From UBA11612 sp963976395 (GTDB lineage: Bacteria; Pseudomonadota; Alphaproteobacteria; Rhodospirillales; Rhodospirillaceae), in assembly GCA_963976395.1 (NCBI GenBank), contig CAXBLG010000022.1, positions 1-36,808 on the forward strand: a stretch of 36,808 nt of DNA, given 5' to 3'. A program made the position numbers and the translations under genes. The notes under the pieces were generated by a model. The model was given only the letters and a program-made list of their open reading frames with translations, ran no database searches and was not told where the DNA came from. Positions 8,025 to 14,256 of this stretch are shown here, piece after piece. Positions within the stretch are counted from its first letter, which is position 1; each line of letters begins with the position of its first letter.

Positions 8025-8978
8025 TCAACGGCAATCGTAAGTCACGCCCATCGCCGCGTCGATTTTACGCACGATATTCCAGTCGGACTGGTAGGTGATT
8101 GGTACAAACTTATCGAGGTCGGAAAACTCTTGTTTCAGCGGAGACCCCGCCCACTGATAGCTGAAGAATGCTTCTTTTATCTTATTCGCCAGTTCTGGAT
8201 TTAGATTGTGAGCGTAGCCATAAGCCGTGGTGGGAAATGTTTCGGACTTATAGACCGAACGAATTTTTACTGGATCGAAAACATCTCGATCAATCATCCG
8301 ACCGAGAACTGAATTCGCGACCGCTGCGGCCTCATAGTCGCCATTAACAACACCAAGAATAGAATTGTCATGCTTGCCCGAGAACACGACCTTGTAGTCC
8401 TTATCGGCATCGAGCCCATACTCAGATTTGAGAATAGCCGAAGGCGCCTTGAACCCCGAGTTCGACGTAGGCGCACTGAATGCGATGGTCTTTCCCTTAA
8501 GGTCTTCAGGCGTTTGAATGGGCGAGCCGGCCGGAACTATAATTTCCATCTCATACCCAAAGGAATCGTCTGCTGCTGCCATCATTGTGAACGGCACAAA
8601 CCCGGCGCAGTTCACAGCGATAGGATTGCTGCCGGTATTAACTCCTGCCACATGCAAGCGCCCGGAGCGCAAGGCTTCAAGTTGGGCCGCGTAGGACTGC
8701 ACCTGGAAGAACCGGACGCGGCGGCCAGTAACCTCTTCCATGTGTTTTAGGAATCCATCCCAAACGCCGCTGTAAACCGACGGGTCTTCGACCGGCGTGT
8801 AGGAAAATATGATGGTGCGGGGATCAGTCCATTGATCGGCCTGGGTCGGGGCATCTGCGACCATATCGCCGTTCACGTCGCAGTAACGCGGATCAAGTTG
8901 TCCATGAGGACAATCATCTGCGGCCGCAGCGGCCTGAGACATACAAATGAATAACGCCGCCAGTATCCACGAGCGCAT
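8025..8978 (-). CDS. phnD: PhnD-family periplasmic binding protein
   Basis: Periplasmic solute receptor of the phosphate/phosphite/phosphonate family, first gene of the transporter operon. A signal peptide is clear, ending in the alanine run at residues 16-20. The two-lobed PhnD core is seen in YTPVEDPSVYSGVW, FFQVQSYAAQLEALRSGRLHVAG, NTGSNP, and SAPTSNSGFKAPS (the anion-contacting Ser/Thr loop). The mature N-terminus has an extra segment with Cys23, Cys33 and a DxNxDxxxD acidic loop (34-42); with Cys124 and Cys316 this makes four mature cysteines, enough for two disulfides. Substrate could be a phosphonate, phosphite or another oxyanion; no catabolic gene nearby narrows it. Confidence 0.85.
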   Translation of the reverse strand: MRSWILAALFICMSQAAAAADDCPHGQLDPRYCDVNGDMVADAPTQADQWTDPRTIIFSYTPVEDPSVYSGVWDGFLKHMEEVTGRRVRFFQVQSYAAQLEALRSGRLHVAGVNTGSNPIAVNCAGFVPFTMMAAADDSFGYEMEIIVPAGSPIQTPEDLKGKTIAFSAPTSNSGFKAPSAILKSEYGLDADKDYKVVFSGKHDNSILGVVNGDYEAAAVANSVLGRMIDRDVFDPVKIRSVYKSETFPTTAYGYAHNLNPELANKIKEAFFSYQWAGSPLKQEFSDLDKFVPITYQSDWNIVRKIDAAMGVTYDCR

Positions 8979-9042
8979 GGCGCCCCCTTACCCTAAATTT
9001 TATCTGACGATAATCTAGCCGGACGGATGGTACGTGAAAATG

Positions 9043-9061
9043 ACGCTTTTACGAAAACGCT
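9043..9061 (-). terminator. Hairpin after the gamma-carbonic anhydrase gene
   Basis: A perfect 8-bp inverted repeat with a 3-base loop (ACGCTTTT / AAAACGCT on the plus strand) directly follows the carbonic anhydrase stop at 9065 on the minus strand. The stem is AT-rich and the following T-run is short, so it is a weak terminator candidate. The right arm can also pair with GTTTTACG, giving an overlapping alternative hairpin. Confidence 0.35.
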
Positions 9062-9064
9062 GTT

Positions 9065-9622
9065 TTACGCAGGATTCGCAGCGAAATGGGCGCGGTAACC
9101 TTCTGCCAACTTCATATAATGGGCCACGCCATCCGGCGCATAACTGGCTTCTTCCGGTTTCATATCGCGCAAATGTTTGGCGGGAACACCGCCCCACAGC
9201 TGGTTGCGGCGTATCCGCTTACCTGGACCGACCAGTGCACCGGCGGCGACCATGGCGCCCCCTTCAACAACTACACCATCCAAAAGCGTCGAACACATGC
9301 CAACAAACCCGCCGTCTTCAATAGTCGTGCCGTGGATCATGGCGTTGTGGCCGATGAGAATATCCTCGCCGATGAGGGTCGGATGACCAGCTTCATTGGC
9401 CTCGGTACCGCTATCGACGTGAACAATCGTCCCGTCTTGAATATTGGTGCGCGCGCCAACGCGTATAGCGTTGACGTCCCCGCGCAGAACACAGTTGAAC
9501 CAGATGCTGGCCTTGGGACCAATAACCACATCGCCAATGATGGTCGCATTTGGCGCGATAAACGCATCGTCGGCAATTTTTGGCATAATGCCCTTCCAGG
9601 GCATGATCAACGGACCTGACAT
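9065..9622 (-). CDS. Gamma-class carbonic anhydrase-like hexapeptide protein (YrdA/PaaY type)
   Basis: Left-handed beta-helix protein with hexapeptide repeats (for example IGDVVIGPKASIWF, VLRGDVNAIRVG, IGEDILIGHNAM). The three zinc-ligand histidines of gamma-carbonic anhydrases are present at His68, His92 and His97. The length, 185 residues, matches YrdA/CaiE/PaaY-like proteins, which lack the long acidic loop of the archaeal Cam enzyme, so hydratase activity is possible but not certain. The start is supported by GAGGGG upstream. It follows argC with about 23 bases between, so co-transcription is likely. Confidence 0.88.
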   Translation of the reverse strand: MSGPLIMPWKGIMPKIADDAFIAPNATIIGDVVIGPKASIWFNCVLRGDVNAIRVGARTNIQDGTIVHVDSGTEANEAGHPTLIGEDILIGHNAMIHGTTIEDGGFVGMCSTLLDGVVVEGGAMVAAGALVGPGKRIRRNQLWGGVPAKHLRDMKPEEASYAPDGVAHYMKLAEGYRAHFAANPA

Positions 9623-9645
9623 TATTTTCCCCTCAAGACCTTCAG

Positions 9646-10599
9646 CTAGTTTTCAAGCCCGGCAACTTCCGGAAGTCCCAGCATGATGTTCAGATTTTGC
9701 ACCGCCTGACCGGAGGCACCCTTGCCGAGATTATCCAGCAATGCAACCAACCGCACATGTTGGCCGTCCGGAGCGCCGAATACATGAATGTGGAGGTCAT
9801 TGGTTCCATTGAGCCCTTCGGGCGCCAAGGCTTTTAGCGCAGCCGATTGCTCCTGCGGGATAACCTTCACAAAACGCTGGCCAGTATAAGCGTTCGTCAA
9901 TGCGGCATGAATGTCGGCCAGCGCCACTTTTTTAGCCAGTCTAGAAAGAGCTACCGGCGCATCGACAATCATTCCCTGCCGATAACGACCGACGGCGGGA
10001 GCAAACAACGGTGGCGCTTGCAGGCCGGCATATTTCTGAATTTCGGGTAAATGTTTATGGGTCATCTCCAGCCCGTAAATTCGGCAAGGCACATCGGTGT
10101 ACGCGGCGTTTGTCGTGTCTTCAAACTCTGCGATCATCGCCTTGCCGCCACCGGAATATCCGCTAAATCCAGAGATCGATGCAGGATAGTCGGCATTCAT
10201 CATGCCCGCTTCCACCAAAGGCCGGAAAAGCGCGATTGCGCCTGTCGACCAGCAGCCAGGATTGCTCACGCGCTTTGCTTTGGCAATTTCGGCCCGCTGC
10301 GAAAGTGCCATCTCAGGAAAGCCAAACGTCCACCCCTCAGCTGTCCGATGCGCTGTTGAGGCATCGACAACTTTCACATTTGGATTCGTGATTAATTTAA
10401 TAGCTTCGCGCGCCGCATCATCAGGCAAACACAGCACGACGGCGTCCGCGCCGTTTAATAGGTCGGCGCGGGCGGTTTGGTCCTTGCGTTTTTCCGGGTC
10501 AATTGAGACGAGGTCTACATCGCTCCGGCCCTCAAGCCGCTGCCGGATTTGAAGACCTGTTGTACCCGCCTCCCCGTCAATGAATATGGTTGGTTTCAT
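9646..10599 (-). CDS. argC: N-acetyl-gamma-glutamyl-phosphate reductase, type 2
   Basis: NADPH-dependent reductase of arginine synthesis, converting N-acetylglutamyl-phosphate to the semialdehyde. The short form (317 residues) and the opening FIDGEAGTTGLQIRQRLEGR mark it as the type 2 ArgC common in Alphaproteobacteria. The active-site cysteine is in VSNPGCWSTGAIAL (Cys116), and the substrate/catalytic region GLEMTHKHLPEI supplies the catalytic His. AGGAG lies seven bases before the ATG. It lies downstream of rpsI but is separated from it by a strong terminator, so it probably has its own promoter or depends on readthrough. Confidence 0.95.
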   Translation of the reverse strand: MKPTIFIDGEAGTTGLQIRQRLEGRSDVDLVSIDPEKRKDQTARADLLNGADAVVLCLPDDAAREAIKLITNPNVKVVDASTAHRTAEGWTFGFPEMALSQRAEIAKAKRVSNPGCWSTGAIALFRPLVEAGMMNADYPASISGFSGYSGGGKAMIAEFEDTTNAAYTDVPCRIYGLEMTHKHLPEIQKYAGLQAPPLFAPAVGRYRQGMIVDAPVALSRLAKKVALADIHAALTNAYTGQRFVKVIPQEQSAALKALAPEGLNGTNDLHIHVFGAPDGQHVRLVALLDNLGKGASGQAVQNLNIMLGLPEVAGLEN

Positions 10600-10620
10600 T
10601 TTCCGCTCCTGGATTCGGAA

Positions 10621-10657
10621 AAGAAAAAGAGCGCTCCGGCTGCCCGAAGCGCTCTTT
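10621..10657 (-). terminator. Rho-independent terminator of rplM-rpsI
   Basis: Stem AAAGAGCGCT (10626-10635) pairs with AGCGCTCTTT (10648-10657) around a 12-base loop. Read on the minus strand the stem runs into a T-rich tail (TTTTTCTTTT). It sits between the rpsI stop (10681) and the argC start (10599). Confidence 0.85.
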
Positions 10658-10680
10658 CCAAAACACGTATGGTCTGCGTT

Positions 10681-11154
10681 TTAGCGCTTCGAGAACTGGA
10701 AGCTACGACGGGCTTTCTTACGGCCGTACTTCTTACGCTCAACGGTACGCGAATCACGCGTCAGAAATCCGCCGGCTTTCAAAGCCGGACGAAGCTCGGG
10801 CTCGTAGTACGTCAACGCCTTCGAGATGCCGTGACGGACCGCACCGGCCTGACCGGACAAACCACCGCCCGACACTGTGCAAATCACGTCGAATTCGCCG
10901 GCACGGTTAGTCACCGCAAAAGGCTGGTTGATGATCATGCGCAAAACCGGACGAACGAAATAATTCTCGAACTCACGATTATTCACCATAATGCGCCCTT
11001 TACCGGGCTTCACCCACACGCGGGCGACTGCATCTTTACGCTTACCGGTTGCGTACGAACGCCCCTGGGCATCGCGCTTTGGTTCCACTTTGGGCGCTGC
11101 CGCGGCGTCAACGAGCGCCTTAACATCTGCCAACGATTGTGTTTCTTCGGCCAT
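10681..11154 (-). CDS. rpsI: 30S ribosomal protein S9
   Basis: Small-subunit protein whose C-terminal tail reaches the P-site tRNA. The S9 core runs from SYATGKRKDAVARVWVKPGKG to the basic end KKYGRKKARRSFQFSKR, with the universal C-terminal SKR. The N-terminal extension of about 30 residues before the core is usual for alphaproteobacterial S9. It follows rplM by 17 bases, the conserved L13-S9 operon. Confidence 0.97.
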   Translation of the reverse strand: MAEETQSLADVKALVDAAAAPKVEPKRDAQGRSYATGKRKDAVARVWVKPGKGRIMVNNREFENYFVRPVLRMIINQPFAVTNRAGEFDVICTVSGGGLSGQAGAVRHGISKALTYYEPELRPALKAGGFLTRDSRTVERKKYGRKKARRSFQFSKR

Positions 11155-11171
11155 GAAAACTTATCCTGCTC

Positions 11172-11633
11172 TTAGGGCTTGTTCTTGCGGTTACGGCTGG
11201 CGAGATCCATCACTTCGGGGCTCTGCGCCTCATGAGGATGTTCCGCACCTGCATAAACCTTCAATTTTTTCAACTGGGCACGCGCCAAAGGACTGTCTTT
11301 GGGCATCATGCGTTCGATCGCGCGTTGGACAACGCGTTCCGGGAAACGGCCCGACAACGTCCGGCGAGGTGTGTGTTCTTTCAGTCCGCCCGGATGACCA
11401 GAGTGCCAGTAAAAAATGCGCTGATCGGCTTTGCGGCCGGTGAGCTTCACTTTCTCGGCGTTCACGATCACCACATGGTCGCCCGTATCGATATGCGGCG
11501 TGTACATAGTTTTATGCTTGCCACGTAGAATTTGGGCCACGATCGCCGCCATACGGCCAAGGACAATGCCTTCGGCGTCGATGATAAACCACTTTCTTTC
11601 TACGTCCGTAGGTTTGGCTGAGTAGGTTCTCAT
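11172..11633 (-). CDS. rplM: 50S ribosomal protein L13
   Basis: Early-assembling large-subunit protein. The start at 11633 gives the standard N-terminus MRTYSAKPTDVERKWFIIDA and 153 residues; a longer upstream frame exists but is not family-like. Conserved segments include LGRMAAIVAQILRGK, HVVIVNAEKVKLTGRKA and RAIERMMPKDSPLARAQLKKLKVY. First gene of the rplM-rpsI operon, with about 250 bp of non-coding DNA upstream for its promoter. Confidence 0.97.
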   Translation of the reverse strand: MRTYSAKPTDVERKWFIIDAEGIVLGRMAAIVAQILRGKHKTMYTPHIDTGDHVVIVNAEKVKLTGRKADQRIFYWHSGHPGGLKEHTPRRTLSGRFPERVVQRAIERMMPKDSPLARAQLKKLKVYAGAEHPHEAQSPEVMDLASRNRKNKP

Positions 11634-11784
11634 TGCTTTTCTCAATTGCTGGGCAGCGCGAATTCGATTTGACGTAGGAACGGCGGCACGGCGCTGCGGC
11701 CCGGCCTCGCACAAGGCGCGCATTATGTGAATATCAAAGGTAAAGTCAACGGAGAATTATAAGTAAAATCAGTAACTTCTGAAT

Positions 11785-11802
11785 ACGGTATTATGTTACC
11801 GT
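11785..11802. repeat. Inverted repeat upstream of rplM
   Basis: ACGGTA (11785-11790) and TACCGT (11797-11802) form a perfect 6-bp inverted repeat with a 6-base spacer in the gap between rplM and tRNA-His. It could be an operator for rplM; no T-run suggests a terminator. The rest of the 11634-11889 gap is AT-rich with nothing else I can name. Confidence 0.3.
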
Positions 11803-11889
11803 GTCACAACCTATCCCATTGAAAACGCTTTCGTGAAACGCTTTCCTACTCCGCTCCCGGAGGATCAACTCGCGTTACTGTAGGGAAAA

Positions 11890-11967
11890 TGGGGCGAGTA
11901 ACGGGTCTCGAACCCGTGACCTCCTGGACCACAACCAGGCGCTCTAACCAACTGAGCTATACCCGCC
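11890..11967 (-). tRNA. tRNA-His (anticodon GTG)
   Basis: Read on the minus strand, the cloverleaf is complete: acceptor GCGGGTA pairs with TACTCGC (one G-T), the D arm is GCTCAGTTGGTTAGAGC, the anticodon stem CCTGG/CCAGG encloses TTGTGGT with anticodon GTG, and the T arm is ACGGGTTCGAGACCCGT. The extra 5' G (11967) opposite C73 is the G-1 identity element of tRNA-His. CCA is encoded (11890-11892). Confidence 0.97.
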
Positions 11968-12103
11968 ACCGAGCGCCCGTAGACGCGATGCGGTTCCTAA
12001 CCCCTTTCCCAGGTAAGCGTCAAGCGGCTCCGCCAGATCACCACCCTCTACAACTGCTTAAGAATTGATCATTCTGTTTTGTTATTGAGCATATTTGATC
12101 TGA

Positions 12104-12124
12104 AACCCTTGCGCTTCAAGGGTT
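12104..12124. repeat. Perfect hairpin upstream of glnB
   Basis: AACCCTTG (12104-12111) and CAAGGGTT (12117-12124) form an 8-bp perfect stem with a 5-base loop, about 40 bp upstream of the sigma-54-like promoter. It has no T-run, so a protein-binding site is as likely as an RNA structure. It does not match the usual NtrC site TGCACC-N5-GGTGCA. Confidence 0.45.
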
Positions 12125-12164
12125 GTAGTCCAATAAATGCCCCGTATTTCTCTCTCCCCTCGAG

Positions 12165-12181
12165 TTGGCACGACTCTTGAA
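12165..12181 (+). promoter_or_regulatory. Sigma-54-like promoter of glnB-glnA
   Basis: TTGGCACG (12165-12172), N4, TTGAA (12177-12181). The -24 element is a full consensus match and the -12 element is correctly spaced, but the usual GC at -12 is GA here. Transcription would begin near 12193, about 58 bases before glnB. RpoN/NtrC control of glnBA is well known in related alphaproteobacteria, which fits. Confidence 0.6.
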
Positions 12182-12250
12182 GAACAGGTAGGGCCTGCGG
12201 CCCGCCTTCAGCGGTGTGCCCAGAGAAATTTAGGAGAGGCCCGTAAAAGT

Positions 12251-12589
12251 ATGAAAAAAATTGAAGCTATCATCAAACCCTTCAAGCTCGACGAAGTGAA
12301 GGAAGCGCTGCACGACGTTGGTCTGCAGGGCATTACCGTCACCGAAGCGAAAGGGTTTGGGCGCCAGAAGGGTCACACGGAACTTTATCGAGGAGCAGAG
12401 TACGTTGTGGACTTTCTCCCGAAGGTCAAAATCGAGATCGTCATGGATGACAACATGCTTGATCGCGCCATAGAGGCCATTCAAAAGGCGGCGCACACAG
12501 GACGAATTGGAGACGGTAAGATATTTGTCTACACTGTTGAGGACGCAATTCGAATCAGAACCGGGGAACGCGGCGCCGACGCCGTCTAA
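12251..12589 (+). CDS. glnB: Nitrogen regulatory protein PII
   Basis: Trimeric PII signal protein that reports 2-oxoglutarate, ATP/ADP and (through uridylylation) glutamine status. With the start at 12251 it has 112 residues, the normal length. The opening MKKIEAIIKPFKLDEVKEAL, the T-loop with the uridylylation site Tyr51 (RGAEY), Lys90-region TGRIGDGKIFV and the C-terminal RIRTGERGADAV are all present. AGGAGAGG lies upstream of the ATG. The same frame runs open to 12137, but no PII family member has that extension. glnA follows after 151 bp, so the pair is the classical glnBA arrangement. Confidence 0.97.
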   Translation: MKKIEAIIKPFKLDEVKEALHDVGLQGITVTEAKGFGRQKGHTELYRGAEYVVDFLPKVKIEIVMDDNMLDRAIEAIQKAAHTGRIGDGKIFVYTVEDAIRIRTGERGADAV

Positions 12590-12740
12590 TTCGGCAATCA
12601 AATCAGCCGAAGCTAAAGCAAAAAGTTATCCGGAAAATACCAATACCGCGCAGACTAAAAATTAAGCCGATGGCGCACTAGGTTTAATCCGCGCTCACAC
12701 AAAACATTACAACCGCGAACGGCAGGAACAGGAAAGCACC

Positions 12741-14150
12741 ATGTCAGACGTAAAAAAAATCTTGGAGATGATTAAAGAAAAGGAAGTCAAATATGTTGAT
12801 TTCCGATTCACCAATCCGTCGGGGAAATGGCAGCATACGGCTCAGTATGTTGACACCGTTGACGAAGAAATGCTGACCGAGGGCATTATGTTCGACGGCT
12901 CGTCCATTGCGGGATGGAAAGACATTAACGAGTCCGACATGAGCTTGAGACCAGATCTGTCGACCGCTGTGATGGATCCCTTCACCGCCCAGCCGACGCT
13001 CATCCTGTTTTGCGACGTTATTGAGCCGTCCACCGGTCAACTTTATGAACGCTGCCCGCGCGCCATCGCACATAGAGCGATTGATTACATGGCCGCCGCC
13101 GGTGTCGGCGACACAGCCTACTTCGGCCCTGAGGCAGAGTTTTTCATCTTTGACGATGTTCGCTATTCGACGTCACCGAACAACATGTTTTTCTCCATAG
13201 ACAGTGAAGAAGGTCCGTACAACGACGGCCGACCCTACGAAGAAGGCAACCCGGGCCACCGACCGCGTGTCAAGGGCGGCTACTTCCCCGTCGCGCCTGT
13301 GGACAGTGCGCAAGACCTGCGGGCTGAAATGGTTTCCGTCCTATCCGAGATGGGCCTCTCGATGGAAAAGCACCATCACGAAGTGGCCCCGGCTCAGCAT
13401 GAACTCGGCATCAAATTTGATACCTTGATGAAGATGGCCGACGGCATGCAGATTTATAAATACGGCGTGCACATGGTCGCGCACTCTTACGGTAAAACGG
13501 CAACCTTCATGCCTAAGCCTGTGTTTCAGGACAACGGCTCGGGCATGCACGTCCACCAGTCCATCTGGAAAGACGGCAAAAACACTTTCGCCGGATCAGG
13601 GTATGCCGATCTGTCTGAAACCTGCCTTTACTACATCGGCGGGATTATCAAACACGCCAAAGCGATCAACGCGTTCACCAACCCCACCACTAACAGCTAC
13701 AAGCGCTTGGTGCCGGGTTATGAGGCTCCGGTGTTGCTCGCCTATTCCGCACGCAATCGGTCGGCGTCTTGCCGCATCCCGCACGTCTCCAGCCCCAAGG
13801 GCAAACGTGTTGAGGTGCGCTTCCCCGATCCGTCGGCAAACCCGTATTTGGCATACTCGGCCATGTTGATGGCCGGACTCGACGGCATCAAAAACAAGAT
13901 TCATCCGGGCGATCCGATGGACAAGAATCTCTATGACCTGCCGCCCGAAGAACTAGCGGGCGTGCCGACCGTTTGCGGAAGCTTGCGTGAAGCTCTCGAA
14001 AGCCTCAGTGCGGACCGTGACTTCCTGACGGCGGGTGATGTGTTTTCCAACGACATGATTGACGGCTACATTAGCCTCAAGATGAACGAGGTTATGCGCT
14101 TTGAGACCACACCGCATCCGGTGGAATACGAGATGTACTACAGCGTCTAA
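12741..14150 (+). CDS. glnA: Glutamine synthetase type I
   Basis: Dodecameric GS that assimilates ammonium onto glutamate using ATP. The 469-residue length and motifs fit GSI-beta: VDFRFTNPSGKWQH, the FDGSSIAGW latch, GPEAEFFIFD, the catalytic KPVFQDNGSGMHVHQS, NPTTNSYKRLVPGYEAP and the adenylylation site in KNLYDLPPEE (Tyr398), so GlnE-type control is expected. AGGAAAG precedes the ATG. It can be transcribed from the sigma-54-like promoter before glnB; I saw no convincing second promoter in the 151-bp gap after glnB. A strong terminator follows. Confidence 0.98.
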   Translation: MSDVKKILEMIKEKEVKYVDFRFTNPSGKWQHTAQYVDTVDEEMLTEGIMFDGSSIAGWKDINESDMSLRPDLSTAVMDPFTAQPTLILFCDVIEPSTGQLYERCPRAIAHRAIDYMAAAGVGDTAYFGPEAEFFIFDDVRYSTSPNNMFFSIDSEEGPYNDGRPYEEGNPGHRPRVKGGYFPVAPVDSAQDLRAEMVSVLSEMGLSMEKHHHEVAPAQHELGIKFDTLMKMADGMQIYKYGVHMVAHSYGKTATFMPKPVFQDNGSGMHVHQSIWKDGKNTFAGSGYADLSETCLYYIGGIIKHAKAINAFTNPTTNSYKRLVPGYEAPVLLAYSARNRSASCRIPHVSSPKGKRVEVRFPDPSANPYLAYSAMLMAGLDGIKNKIHPGDPMDKNLYDLPPEELAGVPTVCGSLREALESLSADRDFLTAGDVFSNDMIDGYISLKMNEVMRFETTPHPVEYEMYYSV

Positions 14151-14180
14151 GGATCGAAGTTCGCATCCTTACTCTCGCAA

Positions 14181-14215
14181 CGCCCTGCCGGTCCTGCCCG
14201 GCAGGGCGTTTTTTT
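14181..14215 (+). terminator. Rho-independent terminator of glnA
   Basis: Perfect 11-bp GC-rich stem CGCCCTGCCGG (14181-14191) with CCGGCAGGGCG (14198-14208), 6-base loop, then seven T. Textbook intrinsic terminator 31 bases after the glnA stop. Confidence 0.95.
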
Positions 14216-14256
14216 ATCAACTCACACCACCATTACGAGTGATTCAAGCGCACAAA

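Noticed and set aside
9043..9070. Overlapping hairpins as a possible attenuator or riboswitch
   Set aside because: Arms are short and AT-rich, and they lie after the carbonic anhydrase stop, so a weak terminator is the simpler reading.
12590..12740. Possible second sigma-54 promoter before glnA (TGGCGC...)
   Set aside because: The -12 element is missing at the correct spacing.
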